The notes under the pieces: model-generated | The model's input: only the letters and a program-made list of their open reading frames with translations | Told to the model about the DNA's origin: nothing | Database searches by the model: none | Part shown: positions 6,760 through 15,666 of the stretch, piece after piece | How the letters are laid out: each line of letters opens with the position of its first letter | Numbering within the stretch: the first letter of the stretch is position 1 | NCBI GenBank assembly: GCA_035573895.1 | Contig: DATLZR010000162.1 | Coordinates: 1 to 40,923, forward strand | Source of the DNA: Blastocatellia bacterium | GTDB taxonomy: Bacteria; Acidobacteriota; Blastocatellia; HR10 | Length of the DNA: 40,923 bases | Direction of reading: 5' to 3' | Program-made: the position numbers and the translations under genes

Positions 6760-9018
6760 TCATCCTGTGTCGGAGCGAGTCGTTTGCTTCCGGTGGGACG
6801 TTTTTGCCTCCTGGCCGGTGATCTGTTCAGAGACACCTGACCGGGAGCCAGCCCAGGATGTAACCCGCAGCAAGACATCAGAGGCGAAGCGATTGTGCGC
6901 CGGTGAGTCCTGTTGGCGATAGACCTTGGCCCGATAGCGAAAGACGTTGCCATGCCGATCTTGATGACGAGATTCTCGATAGTCGAGTGAAATCCGCGCC
7001 ACCTGCATCCCGGACAAGGTGAATAATTCGTTCGCCTCTGAAATCCCGTTATGGTTGAAATCCTGCCACAGCCTGACGGACGAGTAGATTCCATCCTGAG
7101 CATCAATGAATCCATCTCCATTGCCGCCCTGCGCCGGCCGATCATATTCGGCAAGGGCTTCAAATCCATGCTCCGCATAGCTCCCATTGGCCAGAGGCGT
7201 AGCATTCCCAAAGAGTTCTCTTCCATTGTCAATCTGACCGTTGCCGTTGCGGTCTAACACGAGCCAAGCGTCATCAGAACCTGGCGCAGTCCAGGCGACC
7301 TGGTCCAGACGGCCATCCCCTCCAATGTCGAAGCGCACGCCGCCAAGGGCATCGGTCAGATCAAAATTGTTACCCTCGAGGTCCACGAGGATGGGCGAGG
7401 GGAGGCAGCAGCAACCCGGAACCTGCTCGGTTAAGCCGCTGGCGCACCCGTCGTCCGGATAGAGACAATAATCCACAGGTTCAGGGCAAACTCCCCCAAT
7501 ACTGCAAGACTCAGGGCAGCCGTTCGATCGGGAAATATTAATTGACCCACTTTGTCCGTTCACACCGGGATTTCCTGCATTACCACTGTCACCGGGAGAA
7601 CCATTGTTACCGCTACTTCCGTCCTGGCCGTCATTGCCTCGCGTCGAAGGGCAATGAAAACCGGTTGCTCCTTTGCCCCCTCTTCCTCCAGGTCCCCCCA
7701 GTCCACCTTGTCCACCGGAACCTCCCTGACCGCCTCCTCCCGCCGTTCCCCCGGCGGCGTCGGCTGAGATTCTCGCCGGATCATAGTCAGCAGGATAGGT
7801 TACGATGATATTGCCACCGTTTCCACCATTGCCTCCATTGCCCCCATCACCTCCTCTGCCTCCTTGGCCACCCCACCCTCCATTGCCGCCTCTACCGCCG
7901 TTCCCGGATCCTCCCTGACTACACGGACAATCAGCTCCATTGCCGCCCTCTCCGCCTGCTCCACCATTTCCACCTTGACCCCCAATTCCACCATCGCCGC
8001 CGCGTCCACCATTGCCACCGCGAGAAATGAACGTATAGCTCGCCGTAGAACCTGGGGGGATCTCATACGAAATATCCTGTCCATTTCCACCAGGATACCC
8101 GTTCCCACCGGTGCCGCCGTCCGCTCCGGGCCGACCATCTCCGCCTGGCGCACCGTCACCGCCGTGAATATTACCTCCGCATACCCCATCTGACCCTCTC
8201 GGACCAGGGTTGGGCCACCCATCCGCCCCCCGTTCTCCTGCAGTCCCGGGCGCACCGTCAGCTCCAGGCTGGCCGCTCCGATCTATGTCCTCAATCGAGG
8301 AAACGTGACGGCTGATCAGACGTAGGTTCGTTCTTAACCTCTTCATCCGCTCCAGCCACTCTTTCCTTCCAGGCCCACTCGTGTCTATGGTGATGTGCCC
8401 TCCTTGGATGACCGGAAGTGCAGAAGGAAGAACCGATGGCTCTACCCAATGTGGGCCTCCAAAATTGACAGGCATCAATTGCCCTTGCTGCTTCTTTATC
8501 GCCCTTCGCAGAGATGTGCCCATCAATCCTGCCGTCTCGATGGGGAAGACGTGTATCTTGTGGTTCCCTTTGATTAGGGCATTGCTGCCTTCAAAGATCA
8601 GGTGCTTCACCAGGATCACCGTTTCCCCGGCCAGTTCAACCCGTTCGGGCAGGTAAAGAGTATCAGCCATGTATACGCCCGCGAGCGGCTCTGCTTCGTA
8701 TCGAACCATCTGCATCTGCGGCATCTGAGCAAAAACGGGAGCCAACTTCTCCCGCCAGTTCCAGACAAGCAAGGTGTCGGGATCAAAAGGGACTTTCTCC
8801 TTCAGGAGCAATGCGCGCGCGGACTTGAAAGTCTCGCGTCTCAAGGCAAGCTGCTTCTGCCGTATCTCGTGGTATGACAGAGCAGCTTTCTGCTGCGACT
8901 TCATCTGATTGCTGCCCGTCAATTGAGCGGTTGGGACCCTCTCTGGAGTTTTGCTCCCTACCGAGACAACCAAGAGGGATACTGTGATAAGGGTCAACAA
9001 AAGGCACACCCTTCTCAT
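6760..9018 (-). CDS. Secreted collagen-like Gly-rich protein with calcium-binding-type repeats
   Basis: The 752-residue protein has a signal peptide (MRRVCLLLTLITVSLLVVSV) and a strong Shine-Dalgarno (gaggagggg) seven bases before the ATG. Residues about 45-240 form an N-terminal domain of unknown type. Residues about 245-495 are a Gly-rich, partly collagen-type region of G-x-y and GGxGG triplets (GQPGADGAPGTAGERGADG, later GGNGGRGGDGGIGGQGG), interrupted by a short TASYTF segment and a CPCSQ motif. A Cys-rich patch follows (about 500-545). The C-terminal part (about 550-720) holds Asp-rich loops DRNGNGQIDNGRELFG and DFNHNGISEANELF, like Ca-binding EF-hand/dockerin loops of surface proteins. 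No anchor or sorting signal is visible. An extracellular structural or adhesive role is inferred. It stands alone in its operon. Confidence 0.85.
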   Translation of the reverse strand: MRRVCLLLTLITVSLLVVSVGSKTPERVPTAQLTGSNQMKSQQKAALSYHEIRQKQLALRRETFKSARALLLKEKVPFDPDTLLVWNWREKLAPVFAQMPQMQMVRYEAEPLAGVYMADTLYLPERVELAGETVILVKHLIFEGSNALIKGNHKIHVFPIETAGLMGTSLRRAIKKQQGQLMPVNFGGPHWVEPSVLPSALPVIQGGHITIDTSGPGRKEWLERMKRLRTNLRLISRHVSSIEDIDRSGQPGADGAPGTAGERGADGWPNPGPRGSDGVCGGNIHGGDGAPGGDGRPGADGGTGGNGYPGGNGQDISYEIPPGSTASYTFISRGGNGGRGGDGGIGGQGGNGGAGGEGGNGADCPCSQGGSGNGGRGGNGGWGGQGGRGGDGGNGGNGGNGGNIIVTYPADYDPARISADAAGGTAGGGGQGGSGGQGGLGGPGGRGGKGATGFHCPSTRGNDGQDGSSGNNGSPGDSGNAGNPGVNGQSGSINISRSNGCPESCSIGGVCPEPVDYCLYPDDGCASGLTEQVPGCCCLPSPILVDLEGNNFDLTDALGGVRFDIGGDGRLDQVAWTAPGSDDAWLVLDRNGNGQIDNGRELFGNATPLANGSYAEHGFEALAEYDRPAQGGNGDGFIDAQDGIYSSVRLWQDFNHNGISEANELFTLSGMQVARISLDYRESRHQDRHGNVFRYRAKVYRQQDSPAHNRFASDVLLRVTSWAGSRSGVSEQITGQEAKTSHRKQTTRSDTG

Positions 9019-9032
9019 AATCCCCTCCTCAA

Positions 9033-9044
9033 ATGACGCGTCAT
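9033..9044. promoter_or_regulatory. Perfect 12-bp palindrome upstream of the collagen-like gene
   Basis: ATGACGCGTCAT is a perfect palindrome lying immediately upstream of the Shine-Dalgarno of the leftward gene starting at 9018. Its position in the 5' leader suits an operator or an mRNA structure. No known regulator is assigned. Confidence 0.3.
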
Positions 9045-9667
9045 GCAGACAGGCCTACTTTACTGCTCAGGGGTGCTGTGACATGGCAAAAATTATCATT
9101 TTTCTGGCACATGGTTCTCATTTTCTCGAATTCTGTCTTTTTGAGCTTCTGAGACGCCTCTTTTGATACGCTTTCGGCAGGGAGGTGTGACTCTCGACAA
9201 GGAGAGAAGTCTGCAAGGAGGTTCGCCCAAGACACATCCAACCGGAGCACCAGTCGTTGAGCAACACAAACCTTATTGCCCGGAGAATCAGTCCCTACGA
9301 CCAAGAACAAGCCTCTGAACAGCTAAAGGACCGGAGATCAGCGCATCTGCCCCATCTGTGACAACACTTTATCAAAGAACTCTCCGGTAGCTCCCGCCGT
9401 TTCGCTTCTGCCGGCCAGTGTAGTACTGCTCAAAAAAAAGGTCAAGAAAATTCTTTGCCGAAATGAAACCTGCGATCTGTGAGCGGCATCGGCTCCGGTC
9501 TCCGATCAGACTCAGTCCCAACCAGACCGGGGATAGGAGTCCACTAGATCAGGCAGATCCCAAGGCGCCGGCAATGACGAGCGGCGGGCGCGCTCAGACT
9601 CCATCCCCTGCCCGAAGTCGCCGTCTCCTCTTGGGCAGGATAGAAGAATTGTCTTGCCCTCGCGTTG
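9045..9667. other. Non-coding stretch, no gene recognised
   Basis: Short frames on both strands show no conserved motif, no good ribosome binding site and no resemblance to known families. The promoter of the collagen-like gene should lie at the left end, but no convincing boxes were found. The right end borders IS debris. Confidence 0.5.
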
Positions 9668-9852
9668 AGATGGCGTTGTTGCACGAATAGGCGGCGATGG
9701 TAAGCTGGGGGCATGACTCGAAAACCTCACAAGCGTTGCCAAGCTTCTGCGCTTCATCGTGTCGCTTCTGGCACCCCCACCGTGGCGCCAAGGCCCCGTA
9801 TCGGGTGCGAAATTGGGCGGCGTACAACGAGAGTGTAGTCCACCGCGGTTCC
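9668..9852 (+). mobile_element. IS5/IS4-type DDE transposase remnant (N-terminus)
   Basis: From ATG 9713 the translation MTRKPHKRCQASALHRVASG, then TPTVAPRPR, followed after a frameshift by YRVRNWAAYNESVVHRGSIT, resembles the N-terminus of IS5-group transposases (RNWxxYNxxLVxRGSLT). The tract GATGGCGTTGTTGCACGAATAG just upstream (about 9669-9690) looks like the left end of such elements. The homology stops at about 9852, where IS630 sequence begins, so only the first quarter of the gene is left. Confidence 0.6.
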
Positions 9853-10040
9853 ATTACGCCGCTCCGTGGAGGGCAAAGTGCACGGGGATCTGAAGCGGGA
9901 GAAAGCAGCCATTGAGGAGCAACGGCACGGGGGGCGGGTGGCCGATCCGGGCGGGCGAAAAGTCTAGCTGGGTAGGATTGAATACAGGAGGCCGTCACCA
10001 GCGTTTTTCGAGAAAATACGGCTTTTCATCGGCCGATTGG
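9853..10040 (+). mobile_element. IS630-family remnant: transposase C-terminus and degraded end
   Basis: The DNA aligns with 6525-6708 and with the reverse complement of the left part of the element at 23236-24371: GGATCTGAAGCGGGAGAAAG, GCCATTGAGGAGCAACGGCA, and the tail tacaggaggccgtcaccagcgtttttcgagaaaatacggcttttcatcggccgattgg is a diverged copy of the IS end. Stops and frameshifts abolish coding. It is joined directly to an IS5-like fragment on its left. Confidence 0.7.
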
Positions 10041-10169
10041 AAGGAGGAGAAGCGGAAGCCCTGGGGGTTGCGGAGCGATGCTTCGTGAGTTGACGGCAGG
10101 GGAGCCGTTGGCGCTAGTGCGAGCCAAAGAAGCAGAAGTGCTGAAGGAACGGATGGCGTGTCGCTCCTT

Positions 10170-10262
10170 GGCGGCATGCGTTGCCATTTGTTGATCCATC
10201 GGAGCGTCTCTTTGCCCATCCTTACCATTGGGCGGCTTTCCAGTGCGTCGGGGTGTTGTGAG
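10170..10262 (+). pseudogene. Possible CHAT-domain protein remnant
   Basis: One frame reads ERLFAHPYHWAAFQCVG, which resembles the C-terminal HPxYWAxFxLxG block that ends CHAT (caspase-like) domains. Upstream sequence gives only short open stretches in several frames, so if this was a CHAT gene only its last block survives. The match is short and may be coincidental. Confidence 0.3.
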
Positions 10263-10305
10263 GAATGCCTTTGGGGAAGGAGACAACACCTGCACCGAAG
10301 GCGTT

Positions 10306-10404
10306 ATACCAATCGCAGGTTGTGGACGAGGGGGATTCCGGCTTTACAAGTTCTGATCCCCTGACCAGTTATCTCCAATTCGCGAGGGTTTTTCAGATTG
10401 GTAT
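10306..10404 (-). repeat. MITE-like element, copy A
   Basis: This 99-bp non-coding element is bounded by the inverted repeat ATACCAAT/ATTGGTAT. Its reverse complement aligns over the whole length with the elements at 22988-23091 and 40269-40371 (shared blocks GAAAAACCCTC, GATAACTGGTCA, CAGAACTT, GTCCACAACC). The ends match those of the IS630 element at 23236-24371, suggesting mobilisation in trans by that transposase. Confidence 0.75.
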
Positions 10405-10508
10405 GAGTTTACCCCGGGAGGGCAACTTCTACCGTGCCTATGCCCGCACGATGCGGGCGCTCCCGGAGGTACCGGGCAATTGAAAACCGCTCTAAGAGGA
10501 ACCCCCTC

Positions 10509-11483
10509 TCACCGACCGGCACTCAGGGCGGCCAGATCCGCATCCACCATCATACGGATAAGTTCGGCAAAGGTCGTCGTTGGCTCCCAGCCGAGTTTCT
10601 TCTTCGCTTTACTGTAATCCCCTCGCAACTCGTAGATCTCGGCGGGGCGATAGAGCCGTTCGTCAATTTTCACGTAGGGCTGCCAGTCCAGACCCACATG
10701 GCTGAAGGCCACCTCGACCAGCTCTCTCACCGAGTGAGTCTCTCCGGTGGCGATGACGTAGTCTTCGGGTTCGTCCTGTTGCAGCATGAGCCACATGGCC
10801 TTGACATAATCTCCGGCGTATCCCCAGTCGCGTCGCGCCTCCAGATTCCCCAGTCGCAGCTCCTGAGCTAACCCCAGTTTGATCTTGGCCACCGTATTGG
10901 TGACCTTGCGGGTGACAAACTCAAATCCCCGTCGCGGTGATTCGTGATTGAAGAGGATGCCGCTGATGGCATAGAGGCGATAGGCTTCTCGATAATTCCT
11001 CGTCAGGTGAAAGCCCGCCAGCTTGGAGACGCCGTAGGGCGATCGCGGATAGAAGGGGGATTGTTCGTTCTGGGGAGCGGCGACGTTACCGAACATCTCG
11101 CTCGACGCGGCAAAGTAGAAGCGACAGTGCGGAGCCCGATGCCGCAGCGCCGAGAGCACGTAGTGCGTCCCGTTGATGTTGGTGCTGATGGTGGAGAATT
11201 CGTCCTCGAACGAATAACTGACGAAGCTCTGCGCGGCCAGATGGTAACACTCATCCGGTTGGACTTCGTCCACAACGGCGAAGACGCTGGCATAGCTATC
11301 GAGCGAAGCAGCATGAAGAATCACTTTGTCGAGAATATGACGAATCCGCCAGAGCCGGTGCTCCGGGTCTTCGATGGCGACGCGCCGCACCAGACCGTGA
11401 ACTTCGTAGCCCTTTTCCAGAAGAAACTCCGCCAGGTAGGACCCATCCTGGCCGGTAATGCCGGTGATCAACGCTCTTTTCAT
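10509..11483 (-). CDS. gmd: GDP-mannose 4,6-dehydratase
   Basis: This 324-residue short-chain dehydrogenase/reductase converts GDP-D-mannose to GDP-4-keto-6-deoxymannose, the precursor of GDP-fucose, GDP-rhamnose and related sugars of lipopolysaccharide or exopolysaccharide. The NAD(P)-binding motif GITGQDGSYLAEFL is at residues 8-21. The catalytic Ser/Glu pair lies in SSEMFG (about 128-129) and the YxxxK pair is Y150/K154 (SPYGVSK). The family signature NHESPRRGFEFVTRKVT follows at 179-195. The ATG at 11483 was chosen because AGGAG sits seven bases before it and the family starts exactly at MKRALITG; an in-frame GTG at 11537 would add 18 residues without similarity. It stands alone, with no fcl or rmd beside it. 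Confidence 0.95.
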   Translation of the reverse strand: MKRALITGITGQDGSYLAEFLLEKGYEVHGLVRRVAIEDPEHRLWRIRHILDKVILHAASLDSYASVFAVVDEVQPDECYHLAAQSFVSYSFEDEFSTISTNINGTHYVLSALRHRAPHCRFYFAASSEMFGNVAAPQNEQSPFYPRSPYGVSKLAGFHLTRNYREAYRLYAISGILFNHESPRRGFEFVTRKVTNTVAKIKLGLAQELRLGNLEARRDWGYAGDYVKAMWLMLQQDEPEDYVIATGETHSVRELVEVAFSHVGLDWQPYVKIDERLYRPAEIYELRGDYSKAKKKLGWEPTTTFAELIRMMVDADLAALSAGR

Positions 11484-11838
11484 CGTCACTTCTCCTGTAG
11501 GCGGGGAAGTATACGGTATCTTCCTTCGACATTCCACGACAGGAAGAGGGTGAACCGTTAAGGTTCGCGCCGGTTCTGCTGAGCGGCAAAGCCCTGCCGT
11601 CGCCGGTGAGCGACATCATTATTGAAAAGCGGCATCTCGGCGCTCAGTACAAGAGAGCAGGGAAGTGGCCTCAAGGAAGTGAGCGCTCAGGGAGGTGATG
11701 TTGATGATGCGGCAACTCCCCGCGAACCGATGAAAAGAGCCGGACCGGGAGAGTTTCGCGCCGCATTTTCGAGGAAGTATCCTCAGCCCCGTTGTTTGAC
11801 AGGCTGCCGGAGGACGTGTCATTCTCATCCTCCGTGTT
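11484..11838. other. Divergent intergenic region between gmd and the PerM-like gene
   Basis: This region must hold two outward promoters. On the minus strand a -10-like TATACT lies about 25 bp upstream of the gmd Shine-Dalgarno without a good -35 box. Nothing else, including no conserved ORF, was recognised. Confidence 0.4.
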
Positions 11839-12984
11839 ATGAAACGGGAGACCGTGGCAACGGCTTTCCTGGTCGCCGTCATTCTCGGCGTCCTTTACCT
11901 GTGCTTCCTGATGGTGAGTCCTTTTCTTTCGGTTCTGGCCTGGGCGATTGTTCTGGCCATTGTGTTTTATCCGTTGCACCGTCGGATGCTCAGATTCATT
12001 CGCCGTCCCGGCATCGGAGCCCTGGTGTCGTGTCTTGTGGTCAGCGGGATCGTCATCGCTCCGACGGTCCTCATGGTAATGGCGCTCGTCGGTGAACTCG
12101 CGGATGCGTATCAGCTCATCGAGAAAAGGGTTCTCAGCGGAGTCTGGCGCTTTTCGCTCGAGCCGGGACAGAGTACGTTCCTCAGCCGCTCGATTGGTTG
12201 GCTCAATCGCTACGTGGATCTGTCGGAGGTCAATCTGCCCTCGCTCATTCTCACCAACCTGCAGCGGCTTTCGACGCTGCTTGTGAATAAATCCACGCAG
12301 ATCATTCAGCAGTTCTCGACGTTTGTCTTCAAGGGAGCCCTCGTCCTTTTCACGTTGTACTTTCTCTTCCGGGATGCCGACGCCTTGCTCTCGAAGATCA
12401 AAGAGCTTATTCCGCTTCCTCCGTCGGAGACCGATCAGGTCCTCCATCGCATGAGGGAGACGATCAATGCGACGATCTATGGCGGGGTGGCTGTTGCACT
12501 GGCTCAAGGTTTTCTCGGAGGGATCGCTTTCGGATTCCTGGGACTCCCCTCGCCGGTGATCTGGGGTGTGGTAATGTTTTTCTTTTCGTTCCTGCCGGTG
12601 GTTGGGGCCTCAATAATCTGGGTTCCGGCGGTGATCGTGTTGCTGGCTCAGGGGCATGTGGGAAAGGGTCTCTTTTTGCTCGTTTGGGGAGTGGCCGTCA
12701 TCAGCATGGCGGATAATCTCATCCGGCCTCTGGTGATCAAGAGTCGCATCCGGTTACACACGCTGCTCATTTTCTTCAGCATTCTCGGCGGCGTGCAGGT
12801 TTTTGGCGTCATCGGGTTGATCATGGGACCGGTGGTGTTGAGCGTCGCCCTGGCGCTGGTCGAGATCTTTCGGAGAAAGATAACCCCCTCGGCCGAGGGG
12901 GTCTCTCCCCACGAGGAAGTCGCTTCGCCGCCGGGTCCGGCCGTAGCTGGAGGACAGGGCGAAAACCCGCCGCCGTCACAGTGA
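11839..12984 (+). CDS. AI-2E family transporter / PerM-like membrane protein
   Basis: The 381-residue protein has the hydrophobicity pattern of the AI-2E exporter (UPF0118, PerM) family. There are two or three N-terminal membrane segments (about 8-30, 35-50 and 58-85), a soluble middle region (about 90-150), and a C-terminal cluster of segments (about 160-345) with the conserved glycine- and proline-rich stretch GVAVALAQGFLGGIAFGFLG and the block ADNLIRPLVIKSRIRLHTLL. Members export autoinducer-2 or act as ion antiporters; the substrate here cannot be told. The hydrophilic tail (about 350-381) carries a 20-bp DNA palindrome in its coding sequence. No clear Shine-Dalgarno is seen before the ATG. 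The 3' end overlaps the end of convergent sdhB by 9 bp. Confidence 0.88.
   Translation: MKRETVATAFLVAVILGVLYLCFLMVSPFLSVLAWAIVLAIVFYPLHRRMLRFIRRPGIGALVSCLVVSGIVIAPTVLMVMALVGELADAYQLIEKRVLSGVWRFSLEPGQSTFLSRSIGWLNRYVDLSEVNLPSLILTNLQRLSTLLVNKSTQIIQQFSTFVFKGALVLFTLYFLFRDADALLSKIKELIPLPPSETDQVLHRMRETINATIYGGVAVALAQGFLGGIAFGFLGLPSPVIWGVVMFFFSFLPVVGASIIWVPAVIVLLAQGHVGKGLFLLVWGVAVISMADNLIRPLVIKSRIRLHTLLIFFSILGGVQVFGVIGLIMGPVVLSVALALVEIFRRKITPSAEGVSPHEEVASPPGPAVAGGQGENPPPSQ
12883..12902 (-). terminator. Putative sdh operon terminator inside the PerM-like gene
   Basis: A perfect 20-bp palindrome (ACCCCCTCGG and its complement) lies 74 bp past the sdhB stop, within the coding sequence of the opposing gene. 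On the minus strand it is followed by TATCTTTC, a modest T-rich tract. Its location suits termination of the leftward sdhCDAB transcript, but it could equally be a chance G+C-rich palindrome or a block to convergent transcription. Confidence 0.4.
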
Positions 12985-13674
12985 GCGAAGCAGAAGCGCC
13001 CGTTTGACCTCGGCGATCGCGCGGGTGACGTCAATGCCTCGCGGACAGGCTTCGACGCAGTTGAAGATGGTGCGGCAGCGCCAGACGCCCGTTTTCTCCG
13101 TCAGGATATCCAGCCGCTGGAGCCCGCCCCGATCCCGACTGTCGAAGATGAAGCGATGAGCATTGACGATGGCCGCTGGGCCGATGTACTCGCTGTTGGC
13201 CCAAAACGACGGGCAGGACGTCGTACAGGCGGCGCAGAGAATACACTTGGTCGTATCGTCGAACCGCGCGCGCTCCTCCGGTGATTGGAGACGCTCTTTC
13301 TCCGGCGCGGGCTCGTCGTTGATGAGGTAGGGTTTGATCGCTCGATATTTGGCGAAGAACGCCTCCATATCAACGACCAGGTCTTTGATGACGCGGAATC
13401 CCCGGAGCGGTTCAACCGTGATGTGCTGGCCGAGATCCTTCACCAGCACCTTGCAGGCCAGCCGATTCCGCCCGTTGATGATCATCGCATCCGATCCGCA
13501 GATGCCGTGCGCGCACGACCGACGGAACGTCAGCGTCCCATCCTGATACCACTTGATGTATTCCAGTGCATCCAGGACGCGATCCACCGGCTCGACCTCA
13601 ACCTCATACTCGGCCCAGTAGGGCGCTGCATCCTTCTCCGGCTGAAATCGTTTGACTCGGACATGCACTTTCAT
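12976..13674 (-). CDS. sdhB: Succinate dehydrogenase iron-sulfur subunit
   Basis: The 232-residue subunit carries electrons from the flavoprotein to the membrane anchor. The [2Fe-2S] site is CAHGICGSD followed by Cys74 (C54, C59, D62, C74), with Asp in place of the third Cys as in E. coli SdhB. The [4Fe-4S] site is CILCAACTTSCP, and the third cluster uses CRTIFNCVEACPRG. Length and order of motifs are normal. A Shine-Dalgarno (AAGGAGAG) precedes the ATG, which lies 32 bp after the sdhA stop. It is the last gene of the sdhCDAB operon, and its last nine bases overlap the convergent PerM-like gene. Confidence 0.96.
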   Translation of the reverse strand: MKVHVRVKRFQPEKDAAPYWAEYEVEVEPVDRVLDALEYIKWYQDGTLTFRRSCAHGICGSDAMIINGRNRLACKVLVKDLGQHITVEPLRGFRVIKDLVVDMEAFFAKYRAIKPYLINDEPAPEKERLQSPEERARFDDTTKCILCAACTTSCPSFWANSEYIGPAAIVNAHRFIFDSRDRGGLQRLDILTEKTGVWRCRTIFNCVEACPRGIDVTRAIAEVKRALLLRSL

Positions 13675-13706
13675 AAATCCCTCTCCTTCGCCTCCTGAGC
13701 AGCCGA

Positions 13707-15440
13707 TCAGTACTTACGTTCCACCGGTTGGAATCGGGTGATCACGACCGGCTTGTATCTCAGTTCGAATTCCCGATCCGTGCGAAAGGCGAGCGTGTGT
13801 TTCAACCAGTTGGCGTCGTCCCGGCGAGGGAAATCTTCCCGCCAGTGGGCTCCCCGACTTTCTTGCCGGGCCAGGGCGCTCACGGTGGTCACTTCGGCCA
13901 GATCGAGGAGATAGCCCAGCTCAAGAGCCTCTTGCAGATCGGTGTTGAAGACCTTGCCCCGATCCTGGAGCCGAATCCGCTGATAGCGATCGCGCAGTTC
14001 TTTGAGCTGGACGAGCATGGCTTCGAGGGTCTCGCGGGTGCGGAAGACCGAGACCTTCTCCATCATTTCCGCCTGAAGCGTGGCGCGAATTCGGGCGACC
14101 GATTCCGATCCGTTGGCGGTGAGCAGCCGCGAGATCTCCTCTCGCGCGCGTTCTTCCGGTGACGGCGGCAAGGGCGGCCTCTCCGCCTGTCGGAGGTACT
14201 CGATCATGTCCCGGCCCGCGAGCTTGCCAAAAACGAGAATATCCACCAACGAATTCGTCCCCAGCCGATTGGCCCCATGCACCGATACGCATGCGCATTC
14301 CCCCGCCGCATAGAGACCTAAAACCGGCGTGTTGTTCTCATCGCGGATGACGCGCCCCCGCACATCGGTGGGAATACCGCCCATAGCGTAGTGAGCCGTC
14401 GGCTGCACCGGAATCGGTTCCCGCACCGGATCAATCCCCAGATAGGTCCTGACGAAATCCGAAATGTCGGGGAGCTTCTCCTCGATGACCTTCGCTCCCA
14501 GGTGGGTGAGATCGAGCAGCAGGTAATCTTTCCCATCAATTCCTCGACCTTCCCGAATTTCCTGATACATGCAACGGGAGATGATGTCGCGGGGAGCCAG
14601 GTCGAGCAGCGTCGGCGCATATCGCTCCATGAATCGTTCGCCCATCCGATTGCGCAGGATGCCCCCTTCGCCTCGCGCTCCTTCGGTGATGAGAATGCCC
14701 AGCTTGTAAATTCCCGTCGGGTGAAACTGGAAAAACTCCATGTCCTCCAGGGGAATGCCCCGACGAAAAGCGATGGCCACACCATCGCCGGTGAGCGCGC
14801 GGGCATTACTGGTGATCTTGTACATGCGCCCGAATCCACCTGTGGCCAGCAGCACCGCCGTGCTGTGAAAGACATGAATCTCTCCATCGGCCAGCGACAG
14901 CGCCACCGCTCCTCGACACACGTTGTCTTCCAGCAGGATGTCGAGCAGATGGAACTCGTTGAAGAACTGAACATTGTGTTTGACGCACTGCTGATAGAGC
15001 GTCTGCAAGATCATGTGGCCCGTTCGATCCGCAGCGTAACAGGAACGACGCACGGGCGCTTCGCCGAAATTCCGGGTGTGGCCTCCGAATCGGCGCTGAG
15101 CGATACGCCCGTCGGGCGTGCGATCGAAGGGCAATCCCCAATGTTCCAGTTCGTAGACGCAGGTGATGGCTTCCCGGCACATGATCTCGACGGCATCCTG
15201 ATCGGCCAGATAGTCGCTCCCTTTGACCGTATCGAACATGTGCCACTCGGGGTGATCCTCTTCGAGGTTGCCCAATGCTGCGCCGATGCCCCCTTGAGCC
15301 GTCCCCGTGTGGGAACGAATCGGATAGAGCTTGCTGATGACGGCGACGGAGCGTCCCGCTTGTGAGACCTCCAGCGCCGCTCGCAGGCCGGCTCCTCCGG
15401 CTCCAACAATGACGGCATCATATCGGTGAGTTACAGCCAT
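13707..15440 (-). CDS. sdhA: Succinate dehydrogenase flavoprotein subunit
   Basis: The 577-residue flavoprotein oxidises succinate to fumarate with covalently bound FAD. The dinucleotide-binding motif [14 protein letters not shown] lies at residues about 10-23. The FAD-linking His is in [17 protein letters not shown]. Substrate-site blocks are [22 protein letters not shown] and the C-terminal [19 protein letters not shown]. The length is that of a full SdhA/FrdA. It is followed closely by sdhB and preceded by the two membrane subunits after a 226-bp gap. Succinate dehydrogenase rather than fumarate reductase is inferred from the SdhC/SdhD-type anchors. Confidence 0.97.
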   Translation of the reverse strand: MAVTHRYDAVIVGAGGAGLRAALEVSQAGRSVAVISKLYPIRSHTGTAQGGIGAALGNLEEDHPEWHMFDTVKGSDYLADQDAVEIMCREAITCVYELEHWGLPFDRTPDGRIAQRRFGGHTRNFGEAPVRRSCYAADRTGHMILQTLYQQCVKHNVQFFNEFHLLDILLEDNVCRGAVALSLADGEIHVFHSTAVLLATGGFGRMYKITSNARALTGDGVAIAFRRGIPLEDMEFFQFHPTGIYKLGILITEGARGEGGILRNRMGERFMERYAPTLLDLAPRDIISRCMYQEIREGRGIDGKDYLLLDLTHLGAKVIEEKLPDISDFVRTYLGIDPVREPIPVQPTAHYAMGGIPTDVRGRVIRDENNTPVLGLYAAGECACVSVHGANRLGTNSLVDILVFGKLAGRDMIEYLRQAERPPLPPSPEERAREEISRLLTANGSESVARIRATLQAEMMEKVSVFRTRETLEAMLVQLKELRDRYQRIRLQDRGKVFNTDLQEALELGYLLDLAEVTTVSALARQESRGAHWREDFPRRDDANWLKHTLAFRTDREFELRYKPVVITRFQPVERKY

Positions 15441-15666
15441 AGTTCTTTGTCCTCCCCCTCTACGACCGAGTGCTGGCCCTCGGCCAGCTTTTTATTTCCC
15501 GACGCTCCCACGGAGCGCAATGGTATTCGCTGGCCCGAATCACTGCCGATCCGTGCCCGCTTGTCCTCTCAACCTCTCAGGCGGAAGGAGGCTTCTCCTC
15601 GCTCACGGCCAACGGAGATCGCGAACGGTTCTTTTTCTCTCTCGTGCTCTCTCCCACCTTCAGGCG
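15441..15666. other. Gap of 226 bp inside the sdh operon
   Basis: This stretch is unusually long for an operon whose other junctions are 15-32 bp. Frames in it show no conserved protein and no strong hairpin plus T-tract, so a processing site or an internal promoter for sdhAB is possible but not demonstrated. Confidence 0.35.

Noticed and set aside
7540-8290. The Gly-rich repeats as a PE_PGRS-type or ice-nucleation array
   Set aside because: The G-x-y periodicity and C-terminal Asp-rich loops fit a collagen-like secreted protein better, and there is no PE domain or ice-nucleation octapeptide.
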